NCBI GenBank assembly: GCA_946480675.1
Contig: CAMLKS010000028.1
Location: 1 to 13,213, forward strand
Origin: an uncultured Bacteroidota bacterium
GTDB taxonomy: Bacteria; Bacteroidota; Bacteroidia; Chitinophagales; Chitinophagaceae
Length of the DNA: 13,213 nt
Direction: 5' to 3'
Part shown: one piece after another, positions 1 to 7,422 of the stretch
Layout of the letters: every line of letters begins with the position of its first letter
Numbering within the stretch: the stretch's first letter is position 1
Made by a program: the position numbers and the translations under genes
Notes under the pieces: model-generated
Seen by the model: only the letters and a program-made list of their open reading frames with translations
The model's database searches: none
What the model was told of the DNA's origin: nothing

Positions 1-1090
1 GTACCAGGTTATCATGCTTTTCCATGCTCTGGCGCAGGCCGTCGCTCAGGGCTTGTATAAACTTCTTTTCGGTGCGCGCACCGGTAGCAGGGGCTATGGC
101 TGCACCATTGTGTGGCGCGTATACATCGCGTACTTCTTCTTCGGTATCGGGCGTAATAGGGCCTGCAGCAAAGCCGGTAGCCAGGCCATCTTCTATTTCC
201 TTCTGTATGCCATCGCGTATGTCCCTTATCCTGTCTTGAGATAGCACACCTTTTTCCAGCAGGTAGCTTTCAAAGTTGGCTACTGGGTCTTTCTTGCCCC
301 ATTCTTCAAACAGTTCTTTAGGTACATACTTCACACCGCTGGCCTCTTCGTGGCCGCGCATGCGGAAGGTCATGCACTCTATCAGTATAGGTTTCTGCTC
401 GCGGATGCAATATTCGCGGGCTTCTTTTATGGTCTTGTAAACTTCCAGTATGTTATTGCCATCTATGGTGATGCCCTTCATGCCGTACCCTATGGCACGG
501 TCGGCCAGTTGCTTACATACAAACTGTTCGTTAATAGGTGTGCTCAGGCCATAGCCATTGTTCTCTATGATGAAAATGGTAGGCAAACCCCATACAGCAG
601 CTACGTTCAGCGCTTCGTGAAAATCACCCTCGCTGGTACCGCCATCGCCACTAAAGGCAACCGATACTTTATTCTCTTTCCTCAGCTTGTGCGCCAGTGC
701 TATACCATCGGCAATAGCCAGTTGCGGACCGAGGTGCGATATCATACCGCATATATGGTACTCATTGGCACCGAAGTGGAACGAGCGCTCGCGGCCTTTA
801 CTAAAGCCTTCTTTCTTTCCCTGCCATTGCATGAACAGCTTATCGAACGGCATTTTGCGGACGGTGAAAACACCCAGGTTGCGGTGCAGCGGCATTACAT
901 ACTCATCGCTATCCAACGCCATAGTAGCACCTACGGATATAGCTTCCTGCCCTATACCGCTGAACCATTTACTGATGCGGCCCTGCCTTAGTAGCACCAG
1001 CATCTTTTCTTCAATCATGCGGGGGCGTACCAGTTCGGTATATAGTTCAATTAACTTATCATCATCTAAACCGTTCCTGTCAAATTGCAT
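1..1090 (-). CDS. 2-oxoacid dehydrogenase E1, fused alpha/beta chain (partial, C-terminus beyond left edge)
   Basis: Thiamine diphosphate-dependent E1 of a 2-oxoacid dehydrogenase complex, probably branched-chain or pyruvate type. It decarboxylates the 2-oxo acid and passes the acyl group to lipoyl-E2 in the cytoplasm. The 363 visible residues begin MQFDRNGLDDDK and cover the whole alpha domain. The thiamine-binding motif starts with GDGGTSEGD (GDG at residues 148-150) and ends with ENNGYG about 30 residues later. After a linker rich in Pro, Thr and Ala (about residues 300-340), the chain reads on without a stop into KKFIQALSDGLRQSMEKHDN, which resembles the start of the E1 beta chain. It is therefore a single-chain alpha/beta fusion, a form common in Bacteroidota; full length should be about 650-700 residues. 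The start at 1090 fits a TATCTTTG box at 1107-1114. It lies 50 bp downstream of the GH3 fusion on the same strand. Substrate specificity cannot be fixed from sequence alone. Confidence 0.9.
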   Translation of the reverse strand, partial: MQFDRNGLDDDKLIELYTELVRPRMIEEKMLVLLRQGRISKWFSGIGQEAISVGATMALDSDEYVMPLHRNLGVFTVRKMPFDKLFMQWQGKKEGFSKGRERSFHFGANEYHICGMISHLGPQLAIADGIALAHKLRKENKVSVAFSGDGGTSEGDFHEALNVAAVWGLPTIFIIENNGYGLSTPINEQFVCKQLADRAIGYGMKGITIDGNNILEVYKTIKEAREYCIREQKPILIECMTFRMRGHEEASGVKYVPKELFEEWGKKDPVANFESYLLEKGVLSQDRIRDIRDGIQKEIEDGLATGFAAGPITPDTEEEVRDVYAPHNGAAIAPATGARTEKKFIQALSDGLRQSMEKHDNLV

Positions 1091-1106
1091 ACGGGATATT
1101 TGGGGG

Positions 1107-1114
1107 CAAAGATA
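1107..1114 (-). promoter_or_regulatory. Bacteroidota -7 box upstream of E1 gene
   Basis: TATCTTTG on the minus strand matches the Bacteroidota sigma-70 -7 consensus TAnnTTTG. It would place the transcript start near 1103 and give a leader of about 13 nt before the ATG at 1090. I see no well-spaced TTG -33 element. It suggests the E1 gene can be transcribed independently of the GH3 gene upstream. Confidence 0.55.
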
Positions 1115-1140
1115 GTATTCAAATGGTGCAATGCCCGCAC

Positions 1141-4100
1141 TTAGGGCTTTGCCTGTTTCGTATTGTTTTTTTGTGCCAATTGTGTCTTATACACCTCGGG
1201 GCGCTCATAGTTTATTTCGAAGCCCAGTGACTCGTAGATATAGTCCTGCGCTACGGTGCGCACGCTCAACCTGTTGATGGCCGTATTATCCGCAGATGGA
1301 TTGATGCGGTTCGACAGGAATACGAATACGATGCCCGTAGCAGGATCGGCCCAGGCACAGGTGCCGGTAAAGCCCTGGTGGCCAAATGCGTAACCACTCA
1401 CACGGTTGCCCGCAGGCCCTGCATCATCCTTATCGGCCAATGGCTTATCGAAGCCTAAGCCGCGGCGGCTGATAGTAGCATTGTAGGCAGTAAATTTCTC
1501 TATCGTTTCCGGCTTGAAGTAGCGCTGGCCTTTATACGTGCCTTTATTCAGCAGCATCTGGAAGACAGCAGCCACATCACCCGCAGTAGAAAAGATACCC
1601 GCGTGCCCGGCCACACCGCCCATCAGTGCAGCGCCCTGGTCGTGCACATAGCCTTGTAGTATCTGCTTACGGAAGAAGATATCATTTTCTGTAGGTGCTA
1701 TCTGTGTGGCTTTAAATTTCTTCAGTGGGTTGTAAGTAGTGTACTTCAAGCCCATGGGTTTGTAAAACTGCTCCTCCACATATTTATCTATATGCATGCC
1801 GGTAATGCTTTCTGCAATGGCTGCGAGGAAGTAGAAGTCAAGGTCGCTATACACGCTCCTGCCTTTATTCTCCAGCGGGCTATTCAATATCCTGTTCCAG
1901 ATGGTATCTGCATAATCGCCGCGTATATACAGGTCTTTGGCTACCTCTATCCATTTACTGTTATCGGGCTTGTTGCTATACAAGTCACGGCGCAGGTTGT
2001 TGTTCTCATCCAGTGTTTCTTTGTAGAAAGGCATCCAGCTTTTCAGTCCTGCCTGGTGCAGCAGCAGGTCGCGTACTTTCAGGCCTTGCTTATCGCTATG
2101 CTTTACCCATGGCAGGTAGTCGCCAATGGTTTTATCCAGGTTCAGCTTGCCTGTTTCCACCAGGCGCATGACGGCCATGGTAGTAGACAGCACCTTTGTA
2201 ACAGATGCTACATCATAAATAGTATTTGTTTGAACGGCTACATGCTTCTCGAAGGTATAATAGCCGAAAGCCTTATCATAAAACACCTTACCGTTCTTAG
2301 CTGCCAGCACCCTGCAACCGGGAAAAGCACCGTCGGTAATTGCGCGTTGCATAAACATATCCAATTTGTCAAGCGCCTTCCGGTTTACCACGCCGGCATC
2401 TTCTGCAAAGTCGAGGTATTCCAGTTCATCCTTGCGTTGCACACCGGCCTTGCCAGCCAGTAGCGATGCGCCTTCTGTCTGCATATCTATACATGGGCTT
2501 ACCGGCAGCACACCGCGCGCATCTTCCTTGCGCAGCAGCACACGTGCCACCATATTTTCGGTAATAATATCATCTTCATAAGCCACCATGGCAGAGCCTA
2601 CCTCGCATACATTTTTCAGGATGTAAGGATTGCCCATCACTACCAGCATCACATTGCGGCGGGTAGCCATCTGCTTGATGAAAGACAATTGCTGTTCATC
2701 TATACCGTAGTTGCCATTGGTAGGATAAAAAGTCATGTTGTGAATAGCGACAATGGTGATATCATCTACCGTAGTGCCACCTAATACGTTATTAGCCTTT
2801 GTGCCATTGCTGCCCTTGGGCAACCATTGGATGTTTATATCCGGTATGGCCGCCTGTAGTTGTTTGGATAGTTGTGTACTGTCATTGGCATTGATGCCTA
2901 CATAGCCTATGTGCTTTTTGTTATTCAGAAGGTCGGTAAGGATATAGTTACGGTCGCGTATCAACGTAGTCGCACGCTTCGCCATTTGTGTGCGGATAGC
3001 TACCACCTGCCTGTTCAGGTCTTCAGTAGCACCTACATTTTCCACCGCTTTGAAGGTAGAAAGGCCGGCATCATATTTCGCAGCCAGTATCTTTTTTACG
3101 TGCACATTTATTTCCGCCCATGTGATGGTGCTATCAGCCAATGCCTGTTGAATCTTAGCAATAGCTGTAGGCACATCCTGAGAGAACAGCAGCATATCGT
3201 TGCCCGCCTGCAAAGCGCGCAGGTCTACATCGCCGGGGGCAAAATATTTCGCAATGCCCTGCATATTCAGTGCATCAGTAAACACCAATCCTTTGAAGCC
3301 CATCTTGTTTTTCAGCAGGCCGGTAATGGTGTTTTTAGAAAGCGTAGTAGGTATATGCGGTTCTGTTTCCAGCGCAGGCACTTCCAGGTGGGCCACCATC
3401 ATGGTTTTGATACCTGCATCTATTAGTTTTTTAAAAGGATATAGCTCCAATGTATCTAATTGCTGCAAAGACTTACGTATGGATGGCATGTCATTGTGCG
3501 AATCCACATCCGTATCGCCGTGGCCGGGGAAATGTTTGGCGCAAGCCATCACACCATTATCCTGCAGGCCACGCATATAGGCGATACCCAGCTTCACTAC
3601 CATTGCTTTATCCTCGCCAAACGAGCGGGCATTGATGATGGGGTTGTTGGGATTATTGTTCACATCTACCACCGGGCCAAAATTGATATGGACGCCCATG
3701 CGTTTGCATTGCGCAGCTATAGCAGCACCCACCGTGTAGGCCATGCCAGTATCGCGCGTAGCGCCTATCATCATGGCGCGCGGCAGGTTTTGCACACCGG
3801 TCAGGCGCATACCCAGTCCCCATTCTGCATCCATGGCTATCAGCAGCGGTACGCGTGCCATTTGCTGGTACAGGTTGGTTTGTGTAGCCTGTGCCTCGGC
3901 AGTGCCTTGCATGAATATTAATCCGCCAATGCGGTGATTGGAAATCAGGTCTTTTATCTTCTCCTCGTTATAATCCTTACCACCCGAATAGGCCGCCACC
4001 ATAAACAGCTGGCCGATGCGTTGCGTATCGCTTAGTTTATTGAACACGCTGTCTACCCAACGCGCTTTCAGATTTACAGCCGAGGGAGACGAAGAAACTA

Positions 4101-4194
4101 CCACGCGGGATTTGGAGCGTTGTGCCCAAACGCCATTGTGTAAAAGAAATATAAGTAATGCCAATAATATTCTAGGAAACATACGTCCTGCCAT
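1141..4194 (-). CDS. Exported GH3 beta-N-acetylhexosaminidase-like / serine hydrolase (beta-lactamase family) fusion
   Basis: Probable envelope enzyme acting on peptidoglycan or other glycans. Residues 1-24 form a signal peptide (hydrophobic LLALLIFLL, cleavage after VWA). Residues about 50-380 are a GH3 N-terminal barrel of NagZ type: KHFPGHGDT at 220-228, the catalytic Asp-His dyad in DSH at 231-233, and the likely nucleophile D307 in FTDALNM. Residues about 400-560 resemble a GH3 C-terminal domain. Residues about 605-990 are a class C beta-lactamase-like serine hydrolase with SVTK (664-667), YSD (782-784, in place of YxN) and HQG (939-941, in place of KTG), so an esterase or peptidase is more likely than a beta-lactamase. 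At 1017 residues it is about three times NagZ length. Position and promoter favour the second Met (residue 5, codon at 4180-4182): the -7 box at 4200-4207 leaves almost no leader before the first ATG, and AGGA precedes Met5. Substrate is unproven. Confidence 0.92.
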   Translation of the reverse strand: MAGRMFPRILLALLIFLLHNGVWAQRSKSRVVVSSSPSAVNLKARWVDSVFNKLSDTQRIGQLFMVAAYSGGKDYNEEKIKDLISNHRIGGLIFMQGTAEAQATQTNLYQQMARVPLLIAMDAEWGLGMRLTGVQNLPRAMMIGATRDTGMAYTVGAAIAAQCKRMGVHINFGPVVDVNNNPNNPIINARSFGEDKAMVVKLGIAYMRGLQDNGVMACAKHFPGHGDTDVDSHNDMPSIRKSLQQLDTLELYPFKKLIDAGIKTMMVAHLEVPALETEPHIPTTLSKNTITGLLKNKMGFKGLVFTDALNMQGIAKYFAPGDVDLRALQAGNDMLLFSQDVPTAIAKIQQALADSTITWAEINVHVKKILAAKYDAGLSTFKAVENVGATEDLNRQVVAIRTQMAKRATTLIRDRNYILTDLLNNKKHIGYVGINANDSTQLSKQLQAAIPDINIQWLPKGSNGTKANNVLGGTTVDDITIVAIHNMTFYPTNGNYGIDEQQLSFIKQMATRRNVMLVVMGNPYILKNVCEVGSAMVAYEDDIITENMVARVLLRKEDARGVLPVSPCIDMQTEGASLLAGKAGVQRKDELEYLDFAEDAGVVNRKALDKLDMFMQRAITDGAFPGCRVLAAKNGKVFYDKAFGYYTFEKHVAVQTNTIYDVASVTKVLSTTMAVMRLVETGKLNLDKTIGDYLPWVKHSDKQGLKVRDLLLHQAGLKSWMPFYKETLDENNNLRRDLYSNKPDNSKWIEVAKDLYIRGDYADTIWNRILNSPLENKGRSVYSDLDFYFLAAIAESITGMHIDKYVEEQFYKPMGLKYTTYNPLKKFKATQIAPTENDIFFRKQILQGYVHDQGAALMGGVAGHAGIFSTAGDVAAVFQMLLNKGTYKGQRYFKPETIEKFTAYNATISRRGLGFDKPLADKDDAGPAGNRVSGYAFGHQGFTGTCAWADPATGIVFVFLSNRINPSADNTAINRLSVRTVAQDYIYESLGFEINYERPEVYKTQLAQKNNTKQAKP

Positions 4195-4199
4195 AGAAA

Positions 4200-4207
4200 C
4201 AAATATA
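4200..4207 (-). promoter_or_regulatory. Bacteroidota -7 box upstream of GH3 fusion
   Basis: TATATTTG on the minus strand matches TAnnTTTG exactly. The predicted transcript start near 4196 lies only about 2 nt before the upstream ATG (4194) but about 14 nt before the second in-frame ATG (4182), so it bears on the choice of start. The 145-bp gap to mutL holds this box and the divergent mutL box and little else. Confidence 0.55.
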
Positions 4208-4312
4208 GCCCTATTGTTTTGCTTGCCTACCCTTTACAGTAGCATTTTTAACAGTCTAATCCATAACACAATACTTGTCATATATCCGCCTCATTTTGCA
4301 CCTGCTAAATCT

Positions 4313-4320
4313 TACCTTTG
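4313..4320 (+). promoter_or_regulatory. Bacteroidota -7 box upstream of mutL
   Basis: TACCTTTG matches TAnnTTTG. It predicts a transcript start near 4324 and a leader of about 16 nt to the GTG at 4340. A TTTTG at 4294-4298 is the only candidate -33 element, and its 14-bp spacing is short. Confidence 0.55.
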
Positions 4321-4339
4321 CGGAAATTGAAAGTGCAGC

Positions 4340-6211
4340 GTGCCGGACGTAATACAACTTTTATCAGACCATATAGCCAACCAGATAGCAGCAGGAGAGG
4401 TGATACAACGCCCCGCCTCTGCCGTGAAAGAATTATTGGAGAATGCCATAGATGCAGGTGCTACGGATATACAACTGGTGATAAAAGATGCCGGCAAGGA
4501 ACTGCTGCAGGTGATAGATAACGGCAAGGGCATGACCCCTACCGATGCCCGCATGAGCTTTGAGCGCCATGCTACCAGTAAGATACGCGACATCAACGAC
4601 CTGTTCTCCATCCGCACCATGGGTTTTCGGGGAGAGGCGCTGGCATCTGTAGCAGCGGTGGCACAAGTAGAAATGAAAACCCGCCAGCACGATAACGAAG
4701 TAGGCAGCCGGCTGGTGATAGAGGCTACGGAAGTAAAGACACAGGAACCCTGCGCTACGGCACCGGGCACCAACATCATGGTAAAGAACCTGTTTTACAA
4801 TGTGCCCGCCCGCAGGCATTTCCTGAAGAGTAATACCACGGAATTCCGCCATATAGTGGATGAGTTTACTCGCATAGCACTGGCGCATCCGCAGATAGCC
4901 TTTAAGCTATGGCACAATGGTGCCGAGCAGTTTCACCTGGAAGCCGGCAACCTGAAAACGCGCATTAAAGGCCTGCTGGGCAATTCATACGAAAAGAACC
5001 TGGTGCCGGTAGAAGAGAAGACCGATATGCTGAATATATCGGGCTTCATAGGAAAGCCGGAAGCGGCTACCCGTACGCGTGGTATGCAGTTCTTCTTTAT
5101 CAACAACCGTTTTATACGCAATGCTTACCTGCATCATGCATTGGTACAGGCATACGAGGGATTGATAGAAAAGGAATCTTTTCCGTTCTATGTACTATTC
5201 CTGGAAGTAGACCCGGCACGCGTGGATGTGAATGTGCACCCCACCAAGCAGGAAGTGAAATTTGAAGATGACCGGATGATGTATGCTTACCTGAATGCAG
5301 CTGTGAAGCATGCACTGGCAAAGTATAACATCGCCCCATCGCTCGATTTTACACTAAGCCCGGAAATACAGCAGCTATCCAGCATACAACTGCCTACTAC
5401 GGAAAAACAGAAGGCAGATACCGAGAAGGGCTACCTCTACAATTCTTTCAGCAATAAGAACCAGGCGCACTTTATAGAAAAGAAAGATGCCCTGAAGCAA
5501 TGGAAAGACCTATATGAAATAGCCAATACCGTAACACCATCGCAAGAGAATACGGAAAACCTGATACCCGCACATGAAGTGCCGCACAGCCACTATGCAC
5601 AAACCGGCAACCTGCATGGCACCAATGATAAGGCACCCGCCGGCAATAGCGGCAACAGCATTATATCTGTACAGGGCGCTATGCTGGTGACGACCGTAAA
5701 ATCGGGGTTGGTGCTGGTGCATATACGCCGCGCACAGGAGCGTATATGGTATGAACGCCTGCTGGCCGAGTGGAACAATGGCAACACTCCATCGCAGCAA
5801 TTGTTATTCCCCATATCGTATGAACTGGCACCGCAGGATGCTATATTATTGAACGATGCCCTGGCTGACCTGGCACGTATTGGTTTTGACATTTCACCCT
5901 TTGGGCAGAATACCTTTGTAGTACAGGGTGTGCCCACCGGGCTGCCTGCCGGTGAGGAGAAAAATGTGCTGGACGAGGTGGTAGACCAACTGAAACACGA
6001 AGCCCCCGATGCCGTAGCCCGTCGTACCGATATGCTGCTGGCCAATATGGCCCGCCGCCTCTCGCGCAATACCGATGCCATACAGCATACAGAAGGGCAG
6101 CAAGCGCTGATAGACGAGCTTTTTGCCTGCTTTCAGCCTGAATACACCCCCGATGGTAAGAAGGTATTTACCATGATAAAACGCGAGGCGCTGGAAGCGA
6201 TGTTGGGGTAA
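4340..6211 (+). CDS. mutL: DNA mismatch repair protein MutL
   Basis: MutL couples MutS mismatch recognition to downstream strand removal, using a GHKL ATPase. The start is GTG: translation from it gives MPDVIQLLSDHIANQIAAGE, the normal MutL N-terminus, and no nearby ATG fits. ATPase motifs are intact: ELLENAIDAGA (31-41, catalytic Glu and Mg-binding N35), DNGKGM (60-65), TMGFRGEAL (93-101), GTN at 143-145, and VHPTKQEVKF (299-308). A low-conservation linker spans about 335-440 and the dimerisation domain about 441-623. At 623 residues, length is normal. The C-terminal domain is unusual: where endonuclease-type MutLs carry DQHA(X)2E(X)4E, this one reads HIRRAQERIWYE (461-472), keeping both glutamates but losing D, Q and H. 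No clear ACR or CPHGRP motif is seen either. It has its own promoter and is divergent from the GH3 fusion. Confidence 0.97.
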   Translation: MPDVIQLLSDHIANQIAAGEVIQRPASAVKELLENAIDAGATDIQLVIKDAGKELLQVIDNGKGMTPTDARMSFERHATSKIRDINDLFSIRTMGFRGEALASVAAVAQVEMKTRQHDNEVGSRLVIEATEVKTQEPCATAPGTNIMVKNLFYNVPARRHFLKSNTTEFRHIVDEFTRIALAHPQIAFKLWHNGAEQFHLEAGNLKTRIKGLLGNSYEKNLVPVEEKTDMLNISGFIGKPEAATRTRGMQFFFINNRFIRNAYLHHALVQAYEGLIEKESFPFYVLFLEVDPARVDVNVHPTKQEVKFEDDRMMYAYLNAAVKHALAKYNIAPSLDFTLSPEIQQLSSIQLPTTEKQKADTEKGYLYNSFSNKNQAHFIEKKDALKQWKDLYEIANTVTPSQENTENLIPAHEVPHSHYAQTGNLHGTNDKAPAGNSGNSIISVQGAMLVTTVKSGLVLVHIRRAQERIWYERLLAEWNNGNTPSQQLLFPISYELAPQDAILLNDALADLARIGFDISPFGQNTFVVQGVPTGLPAGEEKNVLDEVVDQLKHEAPDAVARRTDMLLANMARRLSRNTDAIQHTEGQQALIDELFACFQPEYTPDGKKVFTMIKREALEAMLG

Positions 6212-6239
6212 AATCATCTTTCTGACAGGTATTTTTAGC

Positions 6240-6247
6240 TATTTTTG
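6240..6247 (+). promoter_or_regulatory. Bacteroidota -7 box upstream of PaaE-like reductase
   Basis: TATTTTTG matches TAnnTTTG and predicts a transcript start near 6251 with a leader of about 23 nt. It is the second unit of an imperfect 10-bp direct repeat, TATTTTTAGC (6230-6239) followed by TATTTTTGCC (6240-6249). A short palindrome, CGCTT-A-AAGCG (6252-6262), lies at the predicted transcript 5' end. Confidence 0.5.
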
Positions 6248-6273
6248 CCAGCGCTTAAAGCGTTGTTATAAAG

Positions 6274-7362
6274 ATGTCAGCACTAAAGTTCTACGAATTA
6301 AAAGTAAAAGAAGTACGACCTGAAACGGCCGATTGCGTATCTGTAGCACTTGAAGTGCCTGAAAATCTGAAAGAAACCTTCGCCTTTGCAGCGGGCCAGT
6401 ACCTTACTTTCCGCACCCAACTGGATGGTGCAGAAGTGCGCCGTTCTTACTCCATATGTGTGAGCCCTAATGATGGTGAGCTACGTGTAGCGGTAAAGAA
6501 GGTAGAGGACGGGAAATTTTCTACCCACGCTAATACCGTATTGAAGGCCGGCGATGTGCTGGAAGTGATGCCGCCGATGGGTAAATTTTCTCCCAAAAGT
6601 GCAGCGAAGCCCAATAAACAATACCTGGCCATTGTAGCAGGTAGTGGTATTACCCCGGTGATGAGCATTATGAAAACAGTGCTGGACAATGAACCGGATA
6701 GCCATTTTACCCTGATATATGGCAACCGCAGCCGCCAGACCATCATTTTTCGCGAAGCCATAGAAGCCCTGAAGAATACATACATGCAGCGCCTGCGGGT
6801 GTACCATATACTGAGCCGCGAGCAGATGGATATTCCCCTGTTCAATGGCCGTATAGATGCAGAAAAATGCGCTGCCTTCTGCGATTCGCTGATAAATATC
6901 AATACGATAGATGAGGCATTCATCTGCGGGCCGGAGGATATGATATTAGCTGTGCGCCAGCAGTTGATAGACATGGGTATGCCATCAGAAAGTGTGCATA
7001 TAGAGCTGTTTACATCTCCTGACCAGCCGAAAGCAGCACGTGAAAAATGGGCCGCCGCACATGCCCATGATACATCAGCCATGAGCAAAGTATCCATCAC
7101 GCTGGATGGTGCTACGTTTGATATGAACCTGGTTTATGGCGGCGATAATATACTGGATGCCGCCTTGAAGCATGGTGCCGACCTGCCCTATGCCTGCAAA
7201 GGCGGTGTATGCAGTACCTGCCGTGCCAAGCTGGTAGAAGGTGCAGTGGATATGGAAGTGAATTATGCGCTGGAAAAAGACGAGATAGAGAAGGGCTTCA
7301 TACTTACCTGCCAGTCGCACCCTAAAACAGAAAGGGTAGTAGTAGACTTTGATGCCCGCTAG
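6274..7362 (+). CDS. PaaE-like ferredoxin-NADP reductase with C-terminal [2Fe-2S] domain
   Basis: Soluble electron-transfer flavoprotein taking electrons from NAD(P)H through FAD to a plant-type [2Fe-2S] cluster. An FAD-binding barrel (about 1-105) contains RRSYSIC (56-62) for flavin binding. An NAD(P)-binding domain (about 115-245) contains AGSGITPVMS (122-131) and the terminal FICGPEDM (217-223 region). The C-terminal ferredoxin domain (about 272-360) has the four cluster cysteines C308, C313, C316 and C346 (CX4CX2CX29C). Domain order and the 362-residue length match PaaE, the reductase of phenylacetyl-CoA epoxidase. No paaA, paaB, paaC or paaD is nearby, so the partner oxygenase or other acceptor is unknown; the PaaE name describes family, not proven role. 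ATG at 6274 fits a -7 box at 6240-6247. A hairpin follows the stop. Confidence 0.9.
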   Translation: MSALKFYELKVKEVRPETADCVSVALEVPENLKETFAFAAGQYLTFRTQLDGAEVRRSYSICVSPNDGELRVAVKKVEDGKFSTHANTVLKAGDVLEVMPPMGKFSPKSAAKPNKQYLAIVAGSGITPVMSIMKTVLDNEPDSHFTLIYGNRSRQTIIFREAIEALKNTYMQRLRVYHILSREQMDIPLFNGRIDAEKCAAFCDSLININTIDEAFICGPEDMILAVRQQLIDMGMPSESVHIELFTSPDQPKAAREKWAAAHAHDTSAMSKVSITLDGATFDMNLVYGGDNILDAALKHGADLPYACKGGVCSTCRAKLVEGAVDMEVNYALEKDEIEKGFILTCQSHPKTERVVVDFDAR

Positions 7363-7370
7363 ATATAAGG

Positions 7371-7400
7371 AGGCGGCTGCCCCGTAAGAAACAGCCGCCT
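7371..7400. terminator. Hairpin between convergent genes (likely bidirectional terminator)
   Basis: AGGCGGCTG (7371-7379) and CAGCCGCCT (7392-7400) form a perfect 9-bp GC-rich stem with a 12-nt loop. Outer TAGAT (7360-7364) and ATCTA (7400-7404) can add pairing with a bulge. It lies just after the PaaE-like stop and 22 bp past the stop of the convergent small gene. There is no strong T-run on the plus side; on the minus strand it is preceded by purine/GT-rich sequence. Its position favours termination from both sides. Confidence 0.65.
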
Positions 7401-7422
7401 ATCTAAAACACACACATCTTAT

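Noticed and set aside
350..991. Open frame of 213 codons on the plus strand
   Set aside because: It lies wholly antisense to the E1 gene, whose minus-strand translation is a conserved thiamine-dependent enzyme. The plus-strand product resembles no family and has no promoter box.
1792..2463. Open frame of 223 codons on the plus strand inside the GH3 fusion
   Set aside because: Antisense shadow of the serine-hydrolase domain; the conserved motifs SVTK and YSD are on the minus strand.
6274..7362. Start of a phenylacetate degradation operon
   Set aside because: Only the reductase is present; the genes on both sides (mutL and a small secreted protein) are unrelated and separately transcribed.
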